Assembly (NCBI RefSeq): GCF_009663145.1
Contig: NZ_VKHR01000024.1
Span: 1-61,922 of the forward strand
DNA length: 61,922 bases
Direction: 5' to 3'
Origin: Shewanella sp. TC10
Lineage (GTDB): Bacteria > Pseudomonadota > Gammaproteobacteria > Enterobacterales > Shewanellaceae
In this document: piece by piece, positions 30,494 to 38,186 of the stretch
Numbering within the stretch: position 1 is the stretch's first letter
How the letters are laid out: each line of letters starts with the position of its first letter
The notes under the pieces: model-generated
What the model saw: only the letters and a program-made list of their open reading frames with translations
What the model was told of the DNA's origin: nothing
Databases searched by the model: none
Program-made: the position numbers and the translations under genes

Positions 30494-30588
30494 GGCTAAG
30501 ATAAACTAATAACGCCCCCACAAGGCTATATACTCAATGCCTCTTATATCAATAGCTTCATCTGCAACATATTTTTCTTAGCCAATAA

Positions 30589-30614
30589 AAAACCCTGCAC
30601 TATGGCAGGGTTTT
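30589..30614. terminator. Bidirectional terminator between the DM13 gene and cydX
   Basis: Stem AAAACCCTGC/GCAGGGTTTT with a 6-base loop. T-tracts on both strands suit both convergent units. Confidence 0.85.
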
Positions 30615-30636
30615 AAGTGTTAGCGTAAACGACTAA

Positions 30637-30759
30637 TTACTTGTCAGAATCTGCTTCGTTGATTCTGTCTAAGTTTTCAGTGTTCTCAAGCCAAAGCGCA
30701 TTAATGATGCCAAAAGCACAGGCAAGTAATACACCTAGTATCCAAGAGAAATACCACAT
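30637..30759 (-). CDS. cydX: CydX, small subunit of cytochrome bd oxidase
   Basis: 40 residues, beginning MWYFSWILGVLLACAFGIIN, with one membrane helix and a charged C-terminal tail. The MWYFSWILG start and the following Glu-rich tail are the hallmark of CydX (YbgT), which binds CydA and stabilises the haem pair. AAGGAG lies 7 bases before the ATG. It lies 13 bases after cydB, completing cydABX in the usual order. It is too short for most ORF callers. Confidence 0.93.
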   Translation of the reverse strand: MWYFSWILGVLLACAFGIINALWLENTENLDRINEADSDK

Positions 30760-30772
30760 AATGGCTCCTTAA

Positions 30773-31912
30773 TTAATAAAGTGATGTTTTGTTCTTTTCG
30801 ATGAACTCACGGTTCAAGCGACCAAACATCTTCAAGTAAGTCCAGATTGTGTAACTTAGTACAATAGGTACAAAGATAATCGCAGCCCAAGTCATCACAT
30901 TAAGGGTAATCTCACTCGCAGTAGCATCCCACATCGTTAAGCTCACATTCGGGTCTAAAGAAGATGGCATGATGAATGGGAACATTGCTGCGCCACAAGT
31001 CAAAATGATACCTGCAATAGCTAATGAGCTAAACAAGAATGCAAAACCACTACGATTAACACGACTTGCTAGTATCACTAATACTGGCATAAGTAGACCC
31101 AATACAGGGAATAACATAGTCAGTGGGTACTTGTCGTAGTTAGCTAACCAAGCGCCAGCTTCAACCGCAACGGTTTTAGTTGTTGGGTTTGAAGGACCAG
31201 CAGTGTCGATAGCTGAAGTAATTACGTAACCGTCAATACCGTTAACTAACCAAACACCTGCAATAGCGAATAACACAGCAACTAAAAGACCTGTAATTTG
31301 CGCTGCTTTAGCTGCGCGAACACGTAGCTCACCTTCAGTCTTCATTTGTAGCCAAGATGCACCTTGCATCACGAACATAAATGCTGCAATTAAGCCTGCT
31401 AATAAACCGAATGGGTTTAGTAAGCCTATTAAGCCACCGTGGTATGTTGCACGTAAGAACTGATCAAAATCAAATGGAACGCCTTGGAGTAAGTTACCAA
31501 ACGCAACACCGATAATCAGCGGTGGTACGAAGCCACCGATACATAACGCATAATCCCACGACTTACGCCATCTTGGGTCTTCAATTTTAGAGCGGTAATC
31601 AAAGCCAACTGGACGTAGGAATAAGGCAAACAGTACCAACATCATAGCCACGTAGAAGCCAGAGAAAGATACGCCATAAACCATAGGCCATGCAGCAAAC
31701 AGTGCACCACCAGCAGTAATTAACCAAACTTGGTTACCATCCCAGTGCGGGGCAATAGTATTGATCATAATACGGCGGTCAGTATCGTCTTTACCAATCA
31801 CTGGTAATAACGCACCAACACCCATATCAAAACCGTCTGTTACAGAGAACCCAATTAGCAATACGCCAATCAGAGCCCACCAGATAAATCTTAGTATTTC
31901 ATAATCAAACAT
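30773..31912 (-). CDS. cydB: Cytochrome bd ubiquinol oxidase subunit II
   Basis: 379 residues, the usual size, with about eight membrane helices. The opening IWWALIGVLLIGFSVTDGFDMGVGALLPVIG contains the conserved Asp and Gly residues of CydB, and IAPHWDGNQVWLITAGGALFAAWP is the central family motif. It pairs with CydA to form the quinol:O2 oxidoreductase, which has high oxygen affinity and, in Shewanella, contributes to nitrite and stress tolerance. It follows cydA by 15 bases and precedes cydX. Confidence 0.96.
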   Translation of the reverse strand: MFDYEILRFIWWALIGVLLIGFSVTDGFDMGVGALLPVIGKDDTDRRIMINTIAPHWDGNQVWLITAGGALFAAWPMVYGVSFSGFYVAMMLVLFALFLRPVGFDYRSKIEDPRWRKSWDYALCIGGFVPPLIIGVAFGNLLQGVPFDFDQFLRATYHGGLIGLLNPFGLLAGLIAAFMFVMQGASWLQMKTEGELRVRAAKAAQITGLLVAVLFAIAGVWLVNGIDGYVITSAIDTAGPSNPTTKTVAVEAGAWLANYDKYPLTMLFPVLGLLMPVLVILASRVNRSGFAFLFSSLAIAGIILTCGAAMFPFIMPSSLDPNVSLTMWDATASEITLNVMTWAAIIFVPIVLSYTIWTYLKMFGRLNREFIEKNKTSLY

Positions 31913-31927
31913 AATCAGGTCCTCAGA

Positions 31928-33484
31928 TTAAGCATCTTGGTTTTCAAAATGATATCTACCTGTCTTAAGGCTTGATGGGCCTAGACGAGCAAACTTAAAC
32001 ATTAAGAACAATTCAATCACTAATAGAATCGAGTAGAACACAGTGATAGAAATGATACTGAACCACAGATCCGAAGTCGTTAGACTTGAAGCTGACATGA
32101 AGGTCGGAAGCACTTCTGAAATGGTCCAAGGTTGACGACCGTATTCAGCCACAAACCAACCACATTCAATTGCAATCCACGGTAGTGGCAAGCTGTATAG
32201 CGCCGCTTTTAATACCCATGGCTTCTCTTCAATCTTATGACGCGTGCTCTGCCAGAATGCTGCAGCAAACACGAATAGCATAATCACACCAGCACCAACC
32301 ATGACACGGAATGACCAGAACATTGGCGCTACGTTAGGAATAGAATCCTTGGCAGCAGCTTTGATTTGTTCTTCAGTCGCATCAACTACGTTTTCAGTGT
32401 AACGCTTAAGCAATAAGCCGTAACCTAAGTCACCTTTTGTTGCTTCAAAGTTTGCACGCAGTTCAGGACTTTCATCGCCAGCTTTTAGCTGTTCAAGGTA
32501 AGAATACGCAATCATACCATTACGAATACGTATTTCGTGCTCGTCGATTAAGTCAATGATACCTGTCACTTCTTCATCGATAGAACGCGTTGCAATGATA
32601 CCCATTGCATAAGGGATCTTAATCGCGAAGTCAGTTTCCATCTTCTCTTGATTCGGGAAACCTACAGCAGTAAATGCTGCTGGAGCTGGCTCAGTGTGCC
32701 ACTCAGCTTCAATCGCTGCTAACTTAACACGTTGTACTTCACCCACTTTATAACCTGATTCGTCACCTAGTACGATAACTGACAGGATAGACGCCATACC
32801 AAAACTTGCTGCAATCGCGAATGAGCGACGCGCAAACGGTAAGTCACGACCTTTAAGGATGTAGTAAGAACTAATCGCTAGAACGAACATAGCACCGGCA
32901 ACATAACCAGATGCAACGGTATGAACGAACTTAACTTGCGCAACAGGGTTAAATACCACTTCAGCGAAGCTAGTCATTTCCATACGCATTGTTTCGTAGT
33001 TAAATACAGAACCTACTGGGTTTTGCATCCAACCGTTAGCAACTAGAATCCATAACGCTGACATATTAGAAGCAATGGCCACTAACCAAGTTACTGCTAA
33101 ATGCTGACGTTTACTGAATCGATCCCAACCAAAGAAGAACATACCAACCAGAGTCGACTCTAGGAAGAATGCCATTAAGCCTTCAATTGCTAATGGTGCG
33201 CCAAAAATATCACCCACATAATGTGAGAAATAAGCCCAGTTAGTACCGAACTGGAATTCCATTGCTAAACCGGTGGTCACACCTAAAGCAAAGTTAATCC
33301 CGAATAATTTACCCCAGAATTTAGTCATATCTTTATAGATCTGGTTATCAGTCATCACATATAGTGATTCCATGATCGCCAGAATAAAGGCTAAACCTAG
33401 TGTTAGCGGTACAAACAGAAAGTGATACATGGCTGTAAGCGCGAACTGCAATCGTGACAGCTCTACAACCTCTTCAATAATCAT
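31928..33484 (-). CDS. cydA: Cytochrome bd ubiquinol oxidase subunit I
   Basis: 518 residues from the ATG at 33484, fixed by AAGGAG 7 bases upstream; the frame is open for 27 bases more. Visible: the N-terminal helix [22 protein letters not shown] with the haem b595 His, the [13 protein letters not shown] motif, and a Q-loop between them of the long E. coli type. CydA carries haems b558, b595 and d and the quinol site. First gene of cydABX. The 800-base upstream region holds FNR/EtrA-like and CRP-like sequences, in line with oxygen- and CRP-controlled bd oxidase in Shewanella. Confidence 0.96.
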   Translation of the reverse strand: MIIEEVVELSRLQFALTAMYHFLFVPLTLGLAFILAIMESLYVMTDNQIYKDMTKFWGKLFGINFALGVTTGLAMEFQFGTNWAYFSHYVGDIFGAPLAIEGLMAFFLESTLVGMFFFGWDRFSKRQHLAVTWLVAIASNMSALWILVANGWMQNPVGSVFNYETMRMEMTSFAEVVFNPVAQVKFVHTVASGYVAGAMFVLAISSYYILKGRDLPFARRSFAIAASFGMASILSVIVLGDESGYKVGEVQRVKLAAIEAEWHTEPAPAAFTAVGFPNQEKMETDFAIKIPYAMGIIATRSIDEEVTGIIDLIDEHEIRIRNGMIAYSYLEQLKAGDESPELRANFEATKGDLGYGLLLKRYTENVVDATEEQIKAAAKDSIPNVAPMFWSFRVMVGAGVIMLFVFAAAFWQSTRHKIEEKPWVLKAALYSLPLPWIAIECGWFVAEYGRQPWTISEVLPTFMSASSLTTSDLWFSIISITVFYSILLVIELFLMFKFARLGPSSLKTGRYHFENQDA

Positions 33485-33697
33485 TGGTGACTCCTTACTC
33501 GGTACATCCAATTGTCATGATGATTCCCATCAATCACAACAAGTGCCATTGCAGGAAAAAATTTATTTAAAACTAATGCTTCATTTAACATGTTGGTACA
33601 ATGTTAACAAAGCGCTTTTATATCATTCTACGTAAAACTCAATTTAGCCAGATAAAACACAAATAATGTGAGACTCGCATCACACTTAACCACATTG

Positions 33698-33713
33698 TGT
33701 GATAAAGATCGTG
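33698..33713 (-). promoter_or_regulatory. Candidate CRP-like site upstream of cydA
   Basis: A perfect left half TGTGA is followed after 6 bases by a degenerate right half (TCGTG). A second TGTGA...TCACA pair at 33667-33684 has perfect halves but an 8-base spacer instead of 6. They lie about 200 bases before cydA. CRP control of cyd is known in Shewanella oneidensis; the assignment here is inference. Confidence 0.3.
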
Positions 33714-33806
33714 ACTGTCATTATTTACTTTTTTAATAGCCATTTAAATTCAGTAACTTACAGCAAAACACAAATGCTGTAGACCTTTAATTTATACCAC
33801 CGAAAT

Positions 33807-33820
33807 TTGACCTCAATCAA
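33807..33820 (-). promoter_or_regulatory. Candidate FNR/EtrA box upstream of cydA
   Basis: TTGAC-CTCA-ATCAA differs from the FNR consensus TTGAT-N4-ATCAA at one position. It is about 320 bases before the cydA start, which is far for direct activation. Confidence 0.4.
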
Positions 33821-34290
33821 CAAAACAGCCTATAAAAATGATGTTTTTTGCGGGTTTTGAGCAGAGGTGCAAACTACCACCTTTTGTAAATTGACCAGCA
33901 TAAAATACTGTGCTAGGAAATTGTTTACATTTTTGTAAAATCACTAAATCTAAACTATCTAAATCTAATAAAAACACTCTCAAACCCAAAAAATAACTTT
34001 TTACATAAAAGCAATAGATTTACTAAACCGTAAAAACCAAAAGTAAAAACGCAAACTACTAATTAATAACGACTAAAAAGTAAATTACATTCATTATAAA
34101 TACAGAAATATCTAAAATGGATTAGTTTTAATAATGATAAAGATTAATTTTATTCGTTTGAGCTAATTTTTGAACAGAATTAGAATATGTCCTGTGTTGA
34201 GAGTAGGCCGATTGGACTTGAACAAAATGGACTTCAAGTTACATCCCCAACTCTACTAATTTTGAATATTACAGAGTGGAGATTTAGAAC

Positions 34291-34362
34291 ATGACTAAAT
34301 TATTTGAGCGTTTCATCAACAGCTACAAAAAAGTATTTGTTGAAATGTACCAAGCGTACTAA
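34291..34362 (+). CDS. Possible 23-residue small protein
   Basis: ATG with GGAG 9 bases upstream, 23 codons, TAA. The peptide starts MTKLFERFINSYKKVF and ends EMYQAY; it is amphipathic with basic and aromatic residues. It sits alone in a 1.4-kb gap and is followed by about 175 untranslated bases and a good terminator, so a short transcript of about 290 bases is plausible. It could be a real small protein, or a short frame on a regulatory RNA. Confidence 0.45.
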   Translation: MTKLFERFINSYKKVFVEMYQAY

Positions 34363-34538
34363 ACAGGATTTTATTGTTGCTAACGTTTGTGTCTTACCTA
34401 TTTGACACCCGAGAGCAGCAATACAACGGAAGATAGTTTGAGTATGCAATTGCTTGCTAATTCTATTAGACGTTAACCTTGATGTTTTGTTAGCGCAAAA
34501 CAGCTCTTGTCGCTCACTTGCAACATAGAGCATTGACT

Positions 34539-34573
34539 AGCCCTTTAGAGTTTCGATTCTAAGGGGCTTTTTA
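34539..34573 (+). terminator. Intrinsic terminator downstream of the small ORF
   Basis: 11-bp stem AGCCCTTTAGA/TCTAAGGGGCT with one G-T pair, 8-base loop, TTTTT. The only upstream candidate on this strand is the 23-codon ORF or an RNA. Confidence 0.8.
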
Positions 34574-34698
34574 ATGCCATTTTCACTGTCTTTTTATCTA
34601 AAGCTTTTTTATATCTAAATTAAAGTATTCAAACATACGTTTGATATTGAGATTTTGATCAGTTTCGGCATACAAAATGATTCGAGTTAAGCTGACTC

Positions 34699-34731
34699 GA
34701 GTTGAGTTGAGTTGAGTTGAGTTGAGTTGAG
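34699..34731. repeat. Pentanucleotide tandem repeat (GAGTT)6
   Basis: Six consecutive GAGTT units plus a partial unit, about 210 bases before the hydrolase start. It is perfect and likely to vary in length by slippage. Confidence 0.9.
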
Positions 34732-34937
34732 CAGGCGAAGTGGTGTTTCATATTGTCATACTCACCTAATTTTCCCGTTTACTCCCATTTAAATTGAATA
34801 ATAAAAAGCCAAAACGTTTTAACTTTAAATTTTTAGACAACATATTTTCTCTGTTGATTTAATCTTATCAATCACTTAAGTTAGTCGACTTACTACATAG
34901 ACATCAAAAACAGTTTAATCACAGACATGGAGTTCAC

Positions 34938-35945
34938 GTGATAAAATATTTTCTACTAGTTACCTTCTTATTCTCTTCCTTCAGCGCTCAAGCAAACAAT
35001 TTAATTAACGATGATCGCATCAGTAATCAAACAGATTGCTTTAGTTCTATTTTTGCTGAATACGATACTTGGCATAAATTCATGGAAGAAAAATATCGAA
35101 AGAAGATAAGAATCGAACAAAAATTCAATAAAGCACTATCACAATTTAACGCTACTTTTAGCCAAGACGATTTCAATCACTTTAAAGCGAATTTATCCTG
35201 TAGCACATTTAGTTATTGGGTAAATAACACCGAAGTAATGGGCTACGTCATAAAGCCCAGAGTATCTGACACTAAGTTACCCGTTTTAGTTTATAACCGT
35301 GGTGGTAACGGAAATTTTGGCAGCGTCGTCTTTGGCGCAATGATGTACGGACTATTTCCGATTGTAGAGCAAGGCTTTGTCATCATAGGCAGTCAATATC
35401 GTGGAGTTCACGTTAAGCAGCCAAGTGCAAAAGATGAGTTTGGCGGAAAAGATGTGAATGATGTTATTGCCCTACTCGAATTTATCCCAAATATTGAAGG
35501 CGCTGATCCGCAGCGTATTGGCATGTACGGTGGCAGTCGCGGTGGCATGCAAACACACTTAGCAATGAAGAAAACTAACCAAATCAAAGCTATTGCTACG
35601 ATTGCAGGTGTATCAGATTTACAACAAGGGTTAATAGAACGCCCAGAAATGGAAAATGTATATAAGAAACGTATTCCTTATTATGAAATCAAAAAAGATG
35701 CCGAGTTATCGAAACGCTCAGTTATCAACTGGGCCAGCAATTTATCACCCCATGTGCCTATTTTATTGATCCACGGCACCGAAGATAAACGTGTGGCAGC
35801 AAGCCAATCTGTCGTACTTGCTGACGCATTAACCAAATATGATATTCCCCATAAACTGGTGCTTTATCCTGATAACCATTATTTGAGAAACAGCAGAGAA
35901 AAGGTCAATTTGGAATTAGTGGATTGGTTTCAAAAGTATCTTTAG
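34938..35945 (+). CDS. Exported alpha/beta hydrolase, prolyl oligopeptidase (S9)-like
   Basis: 335 residues, GTG start with GGAG 5 bases upstream. Sec signal peptide (cleavage after FSAQA). The C-terminal two thirds form an S9-type hydrolase domain with catalytic Ser200 in GGSRGG, Asp283 in HGTEDKR and His314 in DNHYLR; the oxyanion strand VLVYNRGGNGNFG precedes. There is no beta-propeller, so it is more like a dienelactone-hydrolase or acyl-peptidase single-domain enzyme acting in the periplasm. Substrate unknown. Single gene followed by a repeat-rich gap. Confidence 0.83.
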   Translation: MIKYFLLVTFLFSSFSAQANNLINDDRISNQTDCFSSIFAEYDTWHKFMEEKYRKKIRIEQKFNKALSQFNATFSQDDFNHFKANLSCSTFSYWVNNTEVMGYVIKPRVSDTKLPVLVYNRGGNGNFGSVVFGAMMYGLFPIVEQGFVIIGSQYRGVHVKQPSAKDEFGGKDVNDVIALLEFIPNIEGADPQRIGMYGGSRGGMQTHLAMKKTNQIKAIATIAGVSDLQQGLIERPEMENVYKKRIPYYEIKKDAELSKRSVINWASNLSPHVPILLIHGTEDKRVAASQSVVLADALTKYDIPHKLVLYPDNHYLRNSREKVNLELVDWFQKYL

Positions 35946-36293
35946 ACACGGAATTATGACTCCTGCTCAAAAGGGAGTTAGTTGTAGTTAGCCACATTCT
36001 CTAAACTTCGTTTGGATTAAGGTCGTGGCGCTTCGCCCACACCTGATTCTGATATCTGGATTTAATCCTGAATTTCCAAACTTCGTTTGGATTAACATCG
36101 TGGGTTATCCACCCACACCCGACCAAAAGGGTATCAACAGCAATACCCTCTATACTCCCTGTAAAAGAATTAGGCCCTGCCGCCCCTAACGAAAAATGCT
36201 GAAAAACGCATGTTTTCAATGGTGATAGATCCAACTTTCAACGTCGCTTGTAGACTGCTTCGGCCTTATTCGAAATTGCTAACGCTTCCGATG

Positions 36294-36338
36294 GTGCATC
36301 CCTGCACCGCGAAAGCTAGCCTGACGTCCTGTCAGGCT
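36294..36338. repeat. Two adjacent hairpins in the repeat region
   Basis: GTGCA-TCCC-TGCAC (36294-36307) and a perfect 8-bp stem AGCCTGAC/GTCAGGCT with a 5-base loop (36318-36338). Confidence 0.75.
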
Positions 36339-36467
36339 CACGCTATTTTCTTCAACGACCTCAATTCAAATGGTGCCTTTTAGATTTGTATTTTTTATCT
36401 TTTAATTGCCACGAATAAAGTCAAATCGAAGAGATAATAATCCCGGTGTAGATGCGGCAGCGAGCTT

Positions 36468-36487
36468 CCAAAACATGGATGTTTTGG
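36468..36487. repeat. Perfect hairpin CCAAAACAT/ATGTTTTGG
   Basis: 9-bp arms with a 2-base centre, part of the palindromic repeat module. A decayed version is visible near 36944-36960, right before the lipoprotein gene end. Confidence 0.75.
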
Positions 36488-36968
36488 CAGAGCTTACATG
36501 GACGTACTTGCAGCGTCTCGCAGTTGTATCTGCACATAAGCCTGCGGCACGCAATGGGTTAGATTAAAGTGATGATCTTAAGTAATTGAGCCAATACTGA
36601 TTAAGTTCAAAGCTAATGCTGGTAACACGTTTTTGCTCCATTATTAGTTACAGCATTCGGCAGCTATTGATTTCTAGATTTGAATAAAAATCTAAATTCA
36701 AAGTCTAGGTCAACGTCTAAATCAAAGTCGTGGCGCTTCACCCATTCTTTTGTAAAGAGCAGACTAAAAGGGAGTGAAGTGCGACTCCCTCTATATTCTC
36801 TATTAAAGAATTAGCCCCACAGCTCCGGCGAAAAAGCTAAAAGCGTATATTTCAACATGGATTGAGCCAGTTTCAGACTTCACCTTTAGCGCCTTCGGTT
36901 ATTATCGAAGAGACAATAATCCCAGTGTAGATGCGTTCAAGACCTTCTAAAATATGGATAGAAATGTC

Positions 36969-38141
36969 TTACATTCCAGCAACAGGCAAAACAATTTGCG
37001 GCGAAGGATCTTGATGCTGTTTACCACCGATCCTCGAGCTGTAAGCTGAAACTAACGTTGAAAGAACTTTTTTTGATCGGTAATCTGCATCATCAACATA
37101 GAACCAATAACCACGATGTTGGATTCTGTAAATGGAGAGCGGCTGTTCTTTTGAAACCGCAATATTTATTGGTAATTTTACACTCGAACGTGAACTTTCT
37201 CCCTTTTTAGATACAATCCCAATATGGGGAGCAGGAATAGTCACACTTTCCGAAGCTAGTTCGAGCATACCTTCAACACTACGAGGGGCAAGCCAAAGGG
37301 TGTTTGTTTGCATACCGTAGGGCTGTGGTTCCGCTTCACTTGTTGATCTCATTGGGTAGAGTTTTTCTCCAGGAGTAAGCCCTAACGTATTAAGGTACTC
37401 TGCGACCTCTTCGTTGTGTGGCTTAGGGACAACTAAACCAACCCCCATATGCTTACTCGCAATGTAAACCTCATTATCTCCCGCATCATAAAAGTAAAGG
37501 TCATTCATAGCTGCTAAGGTGTAATCAAACCCGCTGATTTTGTCTTTTTTGATTGACTCATGCCTTGGATAGAATTCTCTAAAGTGCTCTACTGTCGCTC
37601 CGCTATTGATTAAACCGAGCAAAGCAGAAAGTTGATTTTGGTAATGCTTTCCAGCTTCCCCTTGTCGATCTGGTTTGCTATTAACAGCACCTAATACAAG
37701 CCCCATATCCGCAGTGCTTAGCTCTCCCCAATGATAGAATTGGGCAATAGCTTCTTCCGTGCTAATTGGTGTACCAAGTGATTTATCAAATGCGGCATCA
37801 GATAAAGGTGTATAAGTTAATGTTGGTGTATCACTATAACCAATATTTCCGACAATAGAGGCATCTGAAGTTGCTATACCATTAACAGTTGCCCCTGTAT
37901 TAACAGAGAACTGAGCATTAATACTGGTAATATTAATAAACTGGATTGGATCGTAGTACCGAATGCGGACAATATTTTTTAACACTTCACGTGTTTGAGT
38001 TAATTGCACAGCATCATTATATCCTTCATGACTAGCAACTAATTTATTCGGGCCTATGCTGGTACATGCGAACAACAGTGAAGATAAAGCTATTGCAGCT
38101 ATTCTTTTAAATCTATGAGTAATACTTTTGATCGAAGTCAT
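36969..38141 (-). CDS. Lipoprotein of unknown function, partner of the DMFase-like enzyme
   Basis: 390 residues with lipobox LFAC (Cys about 26). The mature part has no family motif I can name; it contains a long region of alternating strands (FINITSINAQFSVNTGATVNG, IGYSDTPTLTYTPLSD) and a C-terminal domain ending in YSSRIGGKQHQDPSPQIVLPVAG. It lies 45 bases downstream of the dimethylformamidase-like gene on the same strand, so it is likely co-transcribed and acts with it in the envelope. AAGG lies 8 bases before the ATG. Its stop codon is within the edge of the repeat region. Confidence 0.75.
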   Translation of the reverse strand: MTSIKSITHRFKRIAAIALSSLLFACTSIGPNKLVASHEGYNDAVQLTQTREVLKNIVRIRYYDPIQFINITSINAQFSVNTGATVNGIATSDASIVGNIGYSDTPTLTYTPLSDAAFDKSLGTPISTEEAIAQFYHWGELSTADMGLVLGAVNSKPDRQGEAGKHYQNQLSALLGLINSGATVEHFREFYPRHESIKKDKISGFDYTLAAMNDLYFYDAGDNEVYIASKHMGVGLVVPKPHNEEVAEYLNTLGLTPGEKLYPMRSTSEAEPQPYGMQTNTLWLAPRSVEGMLELASESVTIPAPHIGIVSKKGESSRSSVKLPINIAVSKEQPLSIYRIQHRGYWFYVDDADYRSKKVLSTLVSAYSSRIGGKQHQDPSPQIVLPVAGM

Positions 38142-38186
38142 GGATAAACCTTTAAGAAATCGCAGCCCTTTCAGGCTGCTATAAGA

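Larger units (their letters stand above)
33485..34290. other. Long upstream region of cydA
   Basis: 806 bases, AT-rich, with no ORF of note. It carries the candidate CRP-like and FNR-like sites listed separately. The right part (33,880-34,290) is strongly AT-rich and leads into the possible small gene at 34291. Confidence 0.5.
34363..34937. other. Non-coding stretch between the small ORF and the hydrolase gene
   Basis: Contains the possible 3' untranslated region of the small ORF, a terminator (34539-34573), a pentanucleotide tandem repeat (34699-34731) and the AT-rich leader of the hydrolase gene. No further ORF is credible. Confidence 0.5.
35946..36968. repeat. Palindromic, REP-like repeat region
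   Basis: About 1 kb without genes, built of diverged repeated pieces. An 18-bp direct repeat (AAACTTCGTTTGGATTAA) at 36003-36020 and 36078-36095 is followed each time by a short GTGG...CCCAC hairpin. Two larger related blocks follow: segments near 36020-36240 and 36726-36890 resemble each other (the TCGTGGCGCTTC motif, then a mirrored AGGG..CCCT stem, then AAGAATTAG). The AGANAATAATCCCNGTGTAG motif occurs at about 36432 and 36911. The short frame at 36001-36234 is repeat-derived. Confidence 0.75.

Noticed and set aside
36001..36234. 77-codon frame on the minus strand
   Set aside because: It consists of the palindromic repeat (the NPNEVWKF phrase recurs because the DNA repeat recurs), so it is not a gene.
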